Of a stretch of DNA of 16,908 nt, positions 1-6,565 are shown piece by piece. The first letter of the stretch is position 1, and every line of letters starts with the position of its first letter. Source of the DNA: an uncultured Prevotellaceae bacterium (GTDB taxonomy: Bacteria; Bacteroidota; Bacteroidia; Bacteroidales; Muribaculaceae); NCBI GenBank assembly GCA_905210415.1, contig CAJLWM010000043.1:1-16908 (forward strand), given 5' to 3'. The translations under genes and the position numbers were made by a program. The notes under the pieces were generated by a model. The model did not search any database, had not been told where the DNA came from, and saw nothing but the letters and a program-made list of their open reading frames with translations.

Positions 1-273
1 GGCTACGGCCTTCTCAGCCTTCCAACCGCGGATGTTGGTGTAGTATCGACCTTGATATTCGCGGCTTTCGATGTCGAAGCTCAACACGATTTCGTCGCCC
101 ACTTCAAAGTTATATTGGTCGGCTTTGTCGCCAAAGAAATCGAATGCGATAGTCTTTGGGTAAGTCTCAGAAGTCTCAAGCACATAGTCTTGCTTCTTCC
201 ATGGGTTGCCAGTAGCTTTTGCTGTACCAGTTACTAAAGGTAATTTCTTGATAATCTTTCCTTTTACTTCCAT
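1..273 (-). CDS. DUF3127 domain protein (5' part, runs off the left edge)
   Basis: The gene reads leftward from the ATG at 271-273, and all 91 codons to the window edge are open. The product begins MEVKGKIIKKLPLVTG. It carries the features I associate with the small Bacteroidota family DUF3127: a conserved PWKKQ segment (residues 25-29), a YPKTIAFDFFGDKADQ region (38-53), the SFDIESREYQGRYY strand (65-78) and a following NIRGWKAE. Family members are around 120 residues, so roughly a quarter is missing past the edge. The fold is probably OB-like and single-strand nucleic-acid binding has been suggested for such proteins; I have no sequence evidence for a function here. It diverges from rsfS across a 358-bp spacer and has its own TAnnTTTG box 42 bp upstream. 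The family call is confident, the role unknown. Confidence 0.85.
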   Translation of the reverse strand, partial: MEVKGKIIKKLPLVTGTAKATGNPWKKQDYVLETSETYPKTIAFDFFGDKADQYNFEVGDEIVLSFDIESREYQGRYYTNIRGWKAEKAVA

Positions 274-314
274 ATTGTGATAATTATTTGTTTTCGGGAT
301 GTTTTATTAATGTG

Positions 315-322
315 CAAATTTA
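315..322 (-). promoter_or_regulatory. Bacteroidota-type -7 box for the DUF3127 gene
   Basis: Read on the minus strand this is TAAATTTG followed by CACA, an exact match to the TAnnTTTG -7 consensus of the Bacteroidota primary sigma factor. It lies 42 bp before the ATG. I see no clean TTTG element at the ideal 19-20 bp upstream; the nearest TTG is about 22 bp away. Confidence 0.6.
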
Positions 323-463
323 AGTAAACCAAACCGATTTTGTGCAATTTTCGGGGAATTTTATTTTTCCAGCGAAAACAGGTGGTGTGGTTAATCGCAA
401 ATCAGATAAATCTTTAAATATTTAAAAACTGAAAAAGCACAGGCGATTAGCCAAAAAGAATAT

Positions 464-490
464 AAAAAGTGTGAGCGTCACCACTTTTTT
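464..490. terminator. Orphan bidirectional terminator-like hairpin in a divergent spacer
   Basis: The arm AAAAAGTG (464-471) pairs with CACTTTTT (482-489). The stem continues inward through TGA/TCA (472-474 with 478-480) around a GCG loop, with C481 bulged. Both strands give a T-run after the stem. The neighbouring genes (DUF3127 minus, rsfS plus) diverge, so neither needs a terminator here. The hairpin may end an unrecognised small transcript, insulate the two promoters, or act as an operator. The structure is clear; its role is not. Confidence 0.5.
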
Positions 491-526
491 ATGCTGTGGG
501 GAAATAAAAGTAGCGAATAATTGGTT

Positions 527-534
527 TATCTTTG
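527..534 (+). promoter_or_regulatory. Upstream -7 box TATCTTTG (rsfS distal promoter candidate)
   Basis: TATCTTTG followed by CA is an exact TAnnTTTG match, 105 bp before the rsfS ATG and 73 bp before a second identical box. No TTTG element stands at the right distance upstream, so it is either a weak distal promoter or a chance or duplicated box. Confidence 0.4.
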
Positions 535-574
535 CAGAAGATAGGCGGCACCTCAGCAAAATATTCAGGCAAAC

Positions 575-607
575 TTGATATTCTGCCCTCGGTTTGCACT
601 ATCTTTG
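575..607 (+). promoter_or_regulatory. rsfS proximal promoter
   Basis: TATCTTTG at 600-607 matches the -7 consensus exactly, and a TTG at 575-577 lies 22 bp upstream as a possible -33 element (slightly long). Transcription would start a few bases downstream, giving an AT-rich leader of about 15-20 nt before the ATG at 632. It probably drives rsfS and ftsH together. Confidence 0.65.
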
Positions 608-631
608 CAAAAAAGTATTATATAACTATTT

Positions 632-991
632 ATGACAGATCAAGAATCATTAATCAGAACAATTATTGAAGGAATTCAGGAAAGAAAGGGAAAAAGTATT
701 ACACACGTAGATATGACTGGAATAGAGTGGTGTGCCACGCAACACTTTGTGATATGCACGGGTACATCCACCATGCAGGTGTCGGCAATCGCCGATAGCG
801 TGCGCGAATATGTGCAGGAGCACGCTGGTATTAAGCCGTATAATTACGATGGGTATCAAAACAGCCAATGGATTGTGCTCGATTATGGCACGATTTATGT
901 ACACGTATTCTTGCCGGATGTGCGCGAGATGTATCGCCTTGAAGAATTGTGGAACGATGCCAAGATAACTGATATTCCCGATTTGGATTGA
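632..991 (+). CDS. rsfS: Ribosomal silencing factor RsfS (Iojap/DUF143 family)
   Basis: The 119-residue product has the length and pattern of RsfS: an N-terminal helix (residues 1-17), the DMTGIEWCATQHFVICTGTS core (27-46), the helix with SAIADSVREYVQ, then the YDGYQNSQWIVLDYGTIYVHVF segment (72-93) and the REMYRLEELWNDA helix (97-109). In this family the protein binds bL14 on the 50S subunit and blocks joining with 30S, lowering translation when nutrients are short. Typical Iojap members are 105-130 residues, so it appears full length. It begins a probable two-gene unit with ftsH, 97 bp downstream; rsfS next to ftsH is a familiar Bacteroidota arrangement. There is no obvious Shine-Dalgarno sequence, only an AT-rich leader. 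Confidence 0.93.
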   Translation: MTDQESLIRTIIEGIQERKGKSITHVDMTGIEWCATQHFVICTGTSTMQVSAIADSVREYVQEHAGIKPYNYDGYQNSQWIVLDYGTIYVHVFLPDVREMYRLEELWNDAKITDIPDLD

Positions 992-1088
992 TGCGCTTTG
1001 GCAGGTGGACGCTCTTGTGGGGCGTGCCGATGTGTGAAATAGCGAATCTTTAAAGACAAGAATTTAAGAGAAAAACTTTTTTTTCGAT

Positions 1089-3131
1089 ATGGAAAAAAAC
1101 AACGGAGGAAATAAGCGAGGAGGAATAAAATTCAACATCCTGTGGATGTATTTCTTCATCCTCGTGGTGCTCGGGGCTATATTCTTTAGTTCTGATTCGG
1201 GCTCTATGTTTGGCAACACCTTTGAGAAAGAGGTGAGTGCCACGGAGTTTGAAAAATATGTGCAGTCTCGTGGCGTGAAGAGCATGGTGGTTATCGATAA
1301 GTCGGAGGTTCGTGCCGAACTCAACGACTCGCTTGCCAAGAGCCTCTTCAAGGGTTATGAGGGCGGCAAGGGCGTGAAAGCCTATGTGATTGCCAACATT
1401 CCCTCGGCCGACAGATTTGCCAATAGCGTAGACGAGTGGAACTCGACTGGCGTGTTCAAAGGCGATGTGCGTTATGAAAACAGCAATCGCAGTTGGGGCC
1501 AGTTGTTCTGGTCGTATGGTCCGCTTGTGCTGCTCATCGTGTTCTGGATATGGATGATGCGTAGAATGTCGGGCGGTGGAGCCGGCGGTTCGGGCGGCGT
1601 GTTCAGCGTGGGCAAGTCGAAGGCTAAGCTATTCGATAAGGAAAACTCGCCAGGCGTGACATTTAAGGATGTGGCTGGTCTGGCTGAGGCTAAGACCGAA
1701 GTGGCTGAAATCGTGGATTTCTTGAAGAATCCTCAGACATATACCAACCTTGGTGGTAAGATTCCTAAGGGCGCATTGCTTGTAGGCCCTCCAGGAACTG
1801 GTAAGACCCTTCTTGCAAAGGCTGTGGCTGGCGAAGCCAATGTTCCATTCTTCTCGTTGTCGGGATCTGATTTCGTGGAAATGTTTGTCGGTGTGGGTGC
1901 TTCGCGTGTGCGCGACTTATTCCGTCAAGCCAAGGAGAAATCGCCATGCATCGTGTTTATCGATGAGATTGATGCCGTGGGTCGCGCTCGTGGCCGCAAT
2001 GCAAGCATGAATTCCAACGACGAGCGTGAGAATACGCTCAACCAGTTGCTCACCGAGATGGACGGTTTCGGCACAAACAGCGGCGTGATTATTCTTGCTG
2101 CCACCAACCGTGCCGACATCCTCGATAAGGCGTTGTTGCGTGCCGGTCGTTTCGACCGTCAGATATATGTGGAGTTGCCTGACCTGAACGACCGCAAGGA
2201 GGTGTTTAACGTGCACCTTCGCGATGTGAAGATCGACGATAGCGTGGATGTTGAATTGCTTGCTCGTCAAACTCCGGGCTTCTCGGGCGCCGACATTGCC
2301 AATGTGTGCAACGAGGCTGCGCTGATAGCTGCTCGCCACAAGAAGACTGTGGTGCAGCGTCAGGACTTTATGGATGCCGTAGACCGCATAATCGGTGGTC
2401 TTGAAAAGCGCACTAAGATTACCACAGAAGACGAGCGCCGCTCTATAGCTGTGCACGAGGCTGGACACGCCACCATCAGCTGGCACTTGCAATATGCCAA
2501 CCCGCTCATCAAGGTCACAATCGTGCCACGCGGCAAGGCTTTGGGTGCAGCATGGTATTTGCCAGAGGAACGCCAGATCACGCCTACACAGGCGTTGCTC
2601 GATGAGATGTGTTCAACCCTTGGAGGTAGAGCCGCAGAGGAGTTGTTCCTTGGCAGAATATCTACAGGCGCGGCCAACGACCTTGAGCGTGTCACTAAGC
2701 AAGCCTATGCGATGGTTACATACTTCGGTATGAGCGACCGTCTGCCTAACATATCATATTATGATTCTACCGGTCAGAATTTCGGTTTCACCAAGCCATT
2801 TAGTGAGGCTCGTGCGCAGATAATCGACGAGGAAGTGTCGCGCATCATTGCCGAGCAATATGAGCGTGCTAAGCAGTTGCTTCGCGATAAGGCGAGCGGA
2901 CACGCCCAGCTCACCGATGTGCTTCTCACAAGAGAGGTGATATTCACCGAGGACGTGGAGCATATATTCGGTAAACGACCATGGACTTCGCGCACCGATG
3001 AAATCCTGAAGAAGGAAGACGAAGCTGCCAAGGCTGCTGAAAACGCAGCAACAGCCGCTGCTGCCGATGAGCCTAAGGGCGACGATGGCGAAAATGCCAC
3101 TCCACCGCCATTCCCTCCGGTGGCTAAGTGA
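1089..3131 (+). CDS. ftsH: ATP-dependent zinc metalloprotease FtsH
   Basis: The 680-residue product has the full FtsH layout. Membrane helix 1 is at about residues 15-34, a periplasmic domain follows to about 140, and membrane helix 2 is at about 142-158. A Gly-rich linker precedes the AAA+ module: Walker A GPPGTGKT at 233-240, pore motif MFVG at 265-268, Walker B with D292/E293, and a second region of homology ending RAGRFDR at 351-357. The M41 protease carries HEAGH at 456-460, with the third zinc ligand probably D531 in TGAANDLE. FtsH is a membrane-anchored hexamer that degrades damaged membrane proteins and some regulators. The C-terminus (about 640-680) is an Ala/Glu-rich then Pro-rich tail, common in Bacteroidota copies. 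The gene has a 97-bp gap after rsfS without a clear promoter, and a strong terminator after the stop. Confidence 0.97.
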   Translation: MEKNNGGNKRGGIKFNILWMYFFILVVLGAIFFSSDSGSMFGNTFEKEVSATEFEKYVQSRGVKSMVVIDKSEVRAELNDSLAKSLFKGYEGGKGVKAYVIANIPSADRFANSVDEWNSTGVFKGDVRYENSNRSWGQLFWSYGPLVLLIVFWIWMMRRMSGGGAGGSGGVFSVGKSKAKLFDKENSPGVTFKDVAGLAEAKTEVAEIVDFLKNPQTYTNLGGKIPKGALLVGPPGTGKTLLAKAVAGEANVPFFSLSGSDFVEMFVGVGASRVRDLFRQAKEKSPCIVFIDEIDAVGRARGRNASMNSNDERENTLNQLLTEMDGFGTNSGVIILAATNRADILDKALLRAGRFDRQIYVELPDLNDRKEVFNVHLRDVKIDDSVDVELLARQTPGFSGADIANVCNEAALIAARHKKTVVQRQDFMDAVDRIIGGLEKRTKITTEDERRSIAVHEAGHATISWHLQYANPLIKVTIVPRGKALGAAWYLPEERQITPTQALLDEMCSTLGGRAAEELFLGRISTGAANDLERVTKQAYAMVTYFGMSDRLPNISYYDSTGQNFGFTKPFSEARAQIIDEEVSRIIAEQYERAKQLLRDKASGHAQLTDVLLTREVIFTEDVEHIFGKRPWTSRTDEILKKEDEAAKAAENAATAAAADEPKGDDGENATPPPFPPVAK

Positions 3132-3152
3132 TAGGCGCAGATATTACGATAT

Positions 3153-3192
3153 AAACGCTTTTTGCATAGAATGTTATGCAAGAAGCGTTTTT
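3153..3192 (+). terminator. Intrinsic terminator after ftsH
   Basis: AAACGCTT-T-TTGCATA (3153-3168) pairs with TATGCAA-G-AAGCGTTT (3175-3190), giving a 16-bp stem with one T/G wobble and a 6-nt loop, followed by further T residues. It lies 21 bp after the ftsH stop and separates the rsfS-ftsH unit from rplS. Confidence 0.88.
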
Positions 3193-3212
3193 CGTAAAAA
3201 TTGCAAATTAAT

Positions 3213-3243
3213 TTTGCTGCGTGAGAAAAAAATGCTATCTTTG
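3213..3243 (+). promoter_or_regulatory. Near-consensus Bacteroidota promoter for rplS
   Basis: TTTG at 3213-3216 is followed after exactly 19 bp by TATCTTTG at 3236-3243. This matches both elements and the spacing of the TTTG / TAnnTTTG consensus and is the best promoter in the window, as expected for a ribosomal protein gene. It leaves an untranslated leader of about 80 nt. Confidence 0.85.
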
Positions 3244-3328
3244 CACCGCTTTTGTAACCTCTGGCGAGAAGAAGTGTGGCTCGTGAATGTTGCAGGAGGG
3301 TAAATATAAAACTAAAAAAACAAACAAA

Positions 3329-3685
3329 ATGGATTTAATTAAGGTTGTTGAAGAAGCATTTGCTACAGGCAAGGAGTTCCCAGCATTCCAACCAGGTGAC
3401 ACTATCACAGTTGACTATCGTATCAAAGAAGGTAACAAGGAGCGTATCCAGCAATTCAAGGGTGTGGTAATCCGCATCTCTGGTGAAGGTGCTAAGAAGC
3501 GTTTCACTGTTCGTAAGATGAGCGAAAACGTTGGTGTAGAACGTATCTTCCCAATTGAATCACCATTCATCGATGGTATCACTGTCAACAAGTATGGTAA
3601 AGTGCGTCGCGCTAAGTTGTACTACTTGCGTGCTCTCACTGGTAAGAAGGCTCGTATCAAGGAGCGTCGCGTAATCAACAAGTAA
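3329..3685 (+). CDS. rplS: 50S ribosomal protein bL19
   Basis: The 118-residue product starts [17 protein letters not shown] and has the bL19 signatures: [20 protein letters not shown] (residues 23-42), [10 protein letters not shown], the [14 protein letters not shown] block and the basic C-terminal [16 protein letters not shown] segment. bL19 sits at the 30S/50S interface. I chose the ATG at 3329 because it gives the standard bL19 N-terminus; an in-frame ATG at 3287 would add 14 basic residues foreign to the family. The bases before the start are almost purely A-rich, while an AGGAGGG sequence lies at 3294-3300, about 28 nt upstream and too far to act as a normal ribosome binding site. The gene is monocistronic: strong promoter before it, two terminators after it. 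Confidence 0.97.
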   Translation: MDLIKVVEEAFATGKEFPAFQPGDTITVDYRIKEGNKERIQQFKGVVIRISGEGAKKRFTVRKMSENVGVERIFPIESPFIDGITVNKYGKVRRAKLYYLRALTGKKARIKERRVINK

Positions 3686-3687
3686 GA

Positions 3688-3716
3688 ATAATCTGAAAAA
3701 TTAGATTATCCTTTTT
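3688..3716 (+). terminator. First rplS terminator
   Basis: ATAATCT (3688-3694) pairs with AGATTAT (3703-3709) around an 8-nt A-rich loop, followed by CC and five T residues. The stem is short and AT-rich, so termination may be partial, which would explain the second hairpin just downstream. Confidence 0.65.
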
Positions 3717-3728
3717 GTAAAATATCAG

Positions 3729-3762
3729 AAGTCATGGTCCCCATCGGGGATTGTGACTTTTT
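3729..3762 (+). terminator. Second, stronger rplS terminator
   Basis: AAGTCATGGTCCCC (3729-3742) pairs with GGGGATTGTGACTT (3746-3759) around the loop ATC: 14 continuous base pairs including three G/T wobbles, ending in a T-run (3758-3762). It is a textbook intrinsic terminator placed 12 bp after the first hairpin. Confidence 0.85.
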
Positions 3763-3997
3763 GATTTAACCCAATTCGGTCGTTAGGGCTTGGGTGGAAT
3801 TTCGGAATTTTAGAAGTGCAGATTTTGGTAGCTTTTTAACGAGTAATAGCAAGCTATTGCGAATTAAAAACGAGCAAAAGATGCCTGATAAAAAACGAAA
3901 GACTCCAAGTAGTAGAAAATAATTCACATTTACGGTCTATTGACAGATTAGGGTTTATTTCAAGCAAGATTTGTGTAAATATTTCTCTGATTTGCAC
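3763..3997. other. Spacer between rplS and gpmI: no gene, contains dispersed repeat
   Basis: I see no credible gene. The stretch begins with a TTAGGGCTTGG 11-mer (3783-3793) that recurs at 16555-16565. It has a small perfect hairpin (AATAGC 3845-3850 with GCTATT 3853-3858), then carries the dispersed repeat copy annotated separately, and ends just before the gpmI -7 box. Confidence 0.6.
3867..3957 (+). repeat. Dispersed intergenic repeat, copy A
   Basis: This 91-bp stretch aligns with 9023-9111 (copy B). The first 53 bp match at 43 positions without gaps; after a 2-base indel, the last 30 bp match at 24 positions, so identity is about 80%. It ends in GATTAGGGTTTA (3946-3957), a one-base variant of the 12-mer found exactly at 9100, 16509 and 16654. 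In one frame both copies encode a similar short basic peptide beginning QKMPD, but copy A stops after 13 codons from that ATG, so a gene is unlikely. I know of no named family that fits. Confidence 0.7.
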
Positions 3998-4005
3998 TAT
4001 CTTTG
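3998..4005 (+). promoter_or_regulatory. gpmI promoter -7 box
   Basis: TATCTTTG followed by CA matches the -7 consensus exactly, 85 bp before the gpmI ATG. A TTTG lies at 3970-3973, but the 24-bp gap is longer than the usual 19-21, so the -33 element is uncertain. The leader that follows is strongly A-rich. Confidence 0.65.
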
Positions 4006-4090
4006 CATTCCGAAAAGAATATCCAAAAATTCACAAGATTTATCTAAAACGAAAGAAATAAATAAATAAAACCAAAAATATATATAGAAA

Positions 4091-5608
4091 ATGGGGAAAA
4101 AAGCGTTATTGATGATTCTCGATGGTTGGGGAATAGGCAACCACACTAAGTCGGATGCTATTGCTACTACTCCAACTCCTTACTGGGATAGTTTGATTGC
4201 AAATTATCCACACTCGCAATTGCAGGCAAGTGGTGAAAACGTTGGTTTGCCTGACGGCCAAATGGGTAACTCAGAAGTGGGTCACCAAAACATCGGTGCA
4301 GGCCGCATCTTGTATCAAGATTTGGTGAAAATCAACAAGTCGATCAAGGAAGGTACTATCTATGACAATCCTGAAGTGAAGAGCGCATTCTCTTATGCAA
4401 AGGAAACTGGTAAGAACATCCACTTTATGGGTTTGACATCTACTGGTGGCGTACACTCTTCGCTTAACCATATCTTCGCTCTTTGCGACATCGCTAAGAA
4501 GTATGAACTCGAAAACGTATTCGTTCACTGCTTTATGGACGGTCGTGACACCGACCCTCAAAGCGGTAAGGGATTTGTGGAACAAGTGGAGCAACACTGC
4601 GCTGAAAGCACAGGTAAGGTGGTTTCTGTGATCGGCCGCTACTATGCTATGGACCGCGATAAAAACTGGGACCGCATCAAGTTGGCTTACGACTTGCTCG
4701 TGAGCGGCGAGGGCGAACAAGCTACATCTATGACCGATGCTATCCAAGCAAGTTATGATGCAGGCGTTACCGACGAATTTATTAAGCCAATCAACAATAG
4801 CACTGTTGACGGCACTATTAAGGAAGGCGACGTAGTGATATTCTTCAACTATCGTCCTGACCGTGCAAAGGAAATCACCATTGCATTCACTCAACAAGAT
4901 ATGCCAGAATATGGCTTGAAGACAATCAAGGATTTGCAATACTATTGCATGACTCCTTACGACTCTTCATTCACAGGCATCCACGTGCTCTTCCGCAAGG
5001 ACAATGTGAACAACACCCTCGGTGAATACCTCAGCGCACTCGGCAAGAAGCAATTGCACATCGCCGAAACTGAAAAGTATGCACACGTTACATTCTTCTT
5101 CAATGGCGGCCGTGAAGCACCATACGAAGGCGAAGACCGCATCTTGGTGCCTTCTCCTAAGGTGGCTACCTACGACCTCAAGCCAGAAATGAGCGCTTAT
5201 GAGGTAAAGGCTAAGCTCGTTGAGGCTATCAATACACAAAAGTATGACTTCATCGTTGTGAACTATGCTAATGGCGACATGGTGGGTCACACAGGCGTGT
5301 ATGAGGCAATCCAAAAGGCTTGCGTGGCTATCGACGAATGCGTGATGGACACCGTAGAGGCTTGCAAGGCCAACGATTATGAGGTGATCATCATTGCCGA
5401 CCACGGTAATGCTGACAACGCTATCAATCCTGACGGTACTCCTAACACTGCTCACTCGCTCAACCCAGTTCCTTTTGTGTATGTAACAGCCAACAAGGAC
5501 GCTAAGGTGAAGGACGGTGTGCTTGCCGACGTTGCTCCATCAATCCTTAAGATTATGGATTTGAAGCAACCAGAAGAAATGACTGGCCACAACTTGATTG
5601 AAGCATAA
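4091..5608 (+). CDS. gpmI: 2,3-bisphosphoglycerate-independent phosphoglycerate mutase
   Basis: The 505-residue product is a full-length GpmI (usual length 500-515), the dimanganese enzyme that interconverts 3- and 2-phosphoglycerate in glycolysis and gluconeogenesis. It belongs to the alkaline phosphatase superfamily. Visible catalytic elements are D11 in LDGWG, the phosphorylated serine S61 in [10 protein letters not shown], the GRDTDP substrate loop (151-156), GRYYAMDRD (182-190) and NYRPDR (253-258). Metal ligands are D396 and H400 in GDMVGH, D437/H438 in ADHGN, and H455 in NTAHS. All expected metal ligands are present. The gene stands alone, with its own promoter and a strong terminator about 130 bp downstream. 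Codon use looks like that of a well-expressed gene, with Pro mostly CCA/CCT and Gln mostly CAA. Confidence 0.97.
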   Translation: MGKKALLMILDGWGIGNHTKSDAIATTPTPYWDSLIANYPHSQLQASGENVGLPDGQMGNSEVGHQNIGAGRILYQDLVKINKSIKEGTIYDNPEVKSAFSYAKETGKNIHFMGLTSTGGVHSSLNHIFALCDIAKKYELENVFVHCFMDGRDTDPQSGKGFVEQVEQHCAESTGKVVSVIGRYYAMDRDKNWDRIKLAYDLLVSGEGEQATSMTDAIQASYDAGVTDEFIKPINNSTVDGTIKEGDVVIFFNYRPDRAKEITIAFTQQDMPEYGLKTIKDLQYYCMTPYDSSFTGIHVLFRKDNVNNTLGEYLSALGKKQLHIAETEKYAHVTFFFNGGREAPYEGEDRILVPSPKVATYDLKPEMSAYEVKAKLVEAINTQKYDFIVVNYANGDMVGHTGVYEAIQKACVAIDECVMDTVEACKANDYEVIIIADHGNADNAINPDGTPNTAHSLNPVPFVYVTANKDAKVKDGVLADVAPSILKIMDLKQPEEMTGHNLIEA

Positions 5609-5698
5609 ATCAAGATTCCTCAATGAGGCATGGCGCATGTTTCTATGATTGAAGCATTGTGCGTGTCTTCATGAATGGGATATGATGCGCATCTTTCT
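5595..5698. repeat. Decayed tandem duplication spanning the gpmI 3' end
   Basis: TGATTGAAGCAT occurs at 5595-5606, where it encodes part of the last gpmI codons, and again at 5646-5657. A second matching pair, GCGCATGTTTCT at 5633-5644 and GCGCATCTTTCT at 5687-5698, has nearly the same offset (54 against 51 bp). The simplest reading is an old tandem duplication of about 51-54 bp that copied the end of gpmI. It lies just outside the accessory island, so a relation to an attachment site is possible but not shown. Confidence 0.5.
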
Positions 5699-5733
5699 CG
5701 GTAAATCCGGAGGGACGCATCCTAAAATAATAA

Positions 5734-5780
5734 GCTCGGCTCCGCTGCAGAATCCCGCAGCAGGGCCGAGCCTTTTTTTT
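5734..5780 (+). terminator. Intrinsic terminator after gpmI
   Basis: GCTCGGC (5734-5740) pairs with GCCGAGC (5765-5771). An inner stem GCTGC/GCAGC (5744-5748 with 5757-5761) extends the hairpin, and eight T residues follow (5773-5780). It is the strongest terminator in the window and marks the left end of the accessory region. Confidence 0.9.
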
Positions 5781-5781
5781 G

Positions 5782-5830
5782 CCCGCCCACAACCGTGCTT
5801 GCCCCCCCTTGCAACCCCCCCCTCGACCCC
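5782..5830 (-). other. C-run tract: G-quadruplex-capable on the minus strand
   Basis: C runs of 3, 3, 7, 8 and 4 occur at 5782-5784, 5786-5788, 5802-5808, 5815-5822 and 5827-5830. On the minus strand they read as five G-runs with short loops, enough for a canonical quadruplex once the 8-G run is split. The strand asymmetry continues to about 5880, where CACGACCGCT is repeated at 5832 and 5853. Nothing else here has this composition. The 7- and 8-base homopolymers could slip in replication and are also prone to sequencing error. Confidence 0.6.
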
Positions 5831-5886
5831 TCACGACCGCTATCGAGCCTTCCACGACCGCTCACCAACCATTGGGCACATTGCAT

Positions 5887-6516
5887 ATGGTCAGCAATCT
5901 GGAGAAAGCGGAAGCAGAGAAACAAGCGACCATAGCCGAACTTGAAGATTACATGAAGAATCATCTTGGTGATGCTGTTGAGATAAAGGCAAAGATTACC
6001 GCCACCAGAAAGGAACTCTGGGATGTTCGTGACAAATTGAACGACAAGAAGATGAAACTTGCGCAGGCTAAGTTGCAACTTGATGAGTTGCAGAAGAATA
6101 CCTCCCACATCGAAGCAAGAAACAGGGAGATTAAAGCCGATTTTGAAAAAACAGCTGTTTCATACCAGCAACAGATGATCAATAAGATATGGGCGCAGGC
6201 TGGTATGAAGGCGTTGGCAGAGATAGCGGACATCTATCCTCGTATGACGAGCATTCACGACAGCAGCCTATTTGACGACAGCTTTGCAATGGACTTCATT
6301 AATTATGGCGACAAAATTATCTATTGTGCAATGTACCTCTACATCGGCTACGTCAACGAGGCTACCAACTTTGCTGAAAGCCAAGGTGGTGGCGGTAGCG
6401 ACACCAAAGACTGGGGACGTGAGAAGGACGAAGATGAGATAGAATGGATAAGACGATGCTTGCGACAGGCGACAAAGATGATGAAGCCAATGAAGAGAAA
6501 AGGCTTGAGTAGATAA
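5887..6516 (+). CDS. Probable C-terminal remnant of a Bacteroidales mobilization (Mob/relaxase) protein
   Basis: From the ATG at 5887 the product is 209 residues. Residues 1-100 are charged and helical with heptad-like spacing, so probably coiled coil. A less charged segment (101-160) follows, then FAESQGGGGSDTKDWGRE (162-179) and EDEIEWIRRCLRQATKMMKP (182-201). The Gly-rich linker, WGR, an acidic stretch, WxRRC, then MM-K-P is a pattern I recall from the C-termini of Bacteroides mobilization proteins. The N-terminal relaxase catalytic region (Tyr and His-rich metal motif) is absent. The frame stays open upstream to about 5779, but there it encodes Pro-rich sequence from the C-run tract with no family resemblance, so I prefer 5887. 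I see no promoter or ribosome binding site. Probably a fossil of an integrated mobilizable element; a standalone coiled-coil protein is the alternative. Confidence 0.5.
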   Translation: MVSNLEKAEAEKQATIAELEDYMKNHLGDAVEIKAKITATRKELWDVRDKLNDKKMKLAQAKLQLDELQKNTSHIEARNREIKADFEKTAVSYQQQMINKIWAQAGMKALAEIADIYPRMTSIHDSSLFDDSFAMDFINYGDKIIYCAMYLYIGYVNEATNFAESQGGGGSDTKDWGREKDEDEIEWIRRCLRQATKMMKPMKRKGLSR

Positions 6517-6521
6517 CGAAA

Positions 6522-6558
6522 CCAGCCATTCTCTTATATAATGAAGGAGAATGGCTGG
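6522..6558. terminator. Bidirectional terminator between convergent genes
   Basis: CCAGCCATTCTC (6522-6533) pairs perfectly with GAGAATGGCTGG (6547-6558), a 12-bp stem with a 13-nt loop. It lies between the ends of the Mob-like remnant (stop at 6516) and the minus-strand secreted-protein gene (stop at 6566). The minus strand shows a TTTCGTT run after the stem; the plus-strand T-run is weaker. Confidence 0.75.
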
Positions 6559-6565
6559 AAAGTTC

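Noticed and set aside
1917..2492. Long minus-strand open frame inside ftsH
   Set aside because: It lies opposite an unmistakable FtsH coding sequence, has no recognisable domain and is explained by codon bias.
3287..3328. In-frame ATG that would extend bL19 by 14 residues
   Set aside because: The extension is basic and foreign to the bL19 N-terminus, whereas MDLIKV at 3329 matches the family start.
5595..5657. Attachment site for the island at the gpmI 3' end
   Set aside because: The 12-base repeat pair is only 51 bp apart and does not flank the island; no matching copy was seen near 8900. A tandem duplication explains it better.
5779..5886. Upstream extension of the Mob-like frame from a TTG start
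   Set aside because: It encodes Pro-rich sequence from the C-run tract, begins inside the T-run of a terminator and has no family resemblance.
5649..5945. 98-codon plus-strand frame crossing the gpmI terminator
   Set aside because: It runs through a terminator hairpin and the C-run tract and has no protein-like composition.
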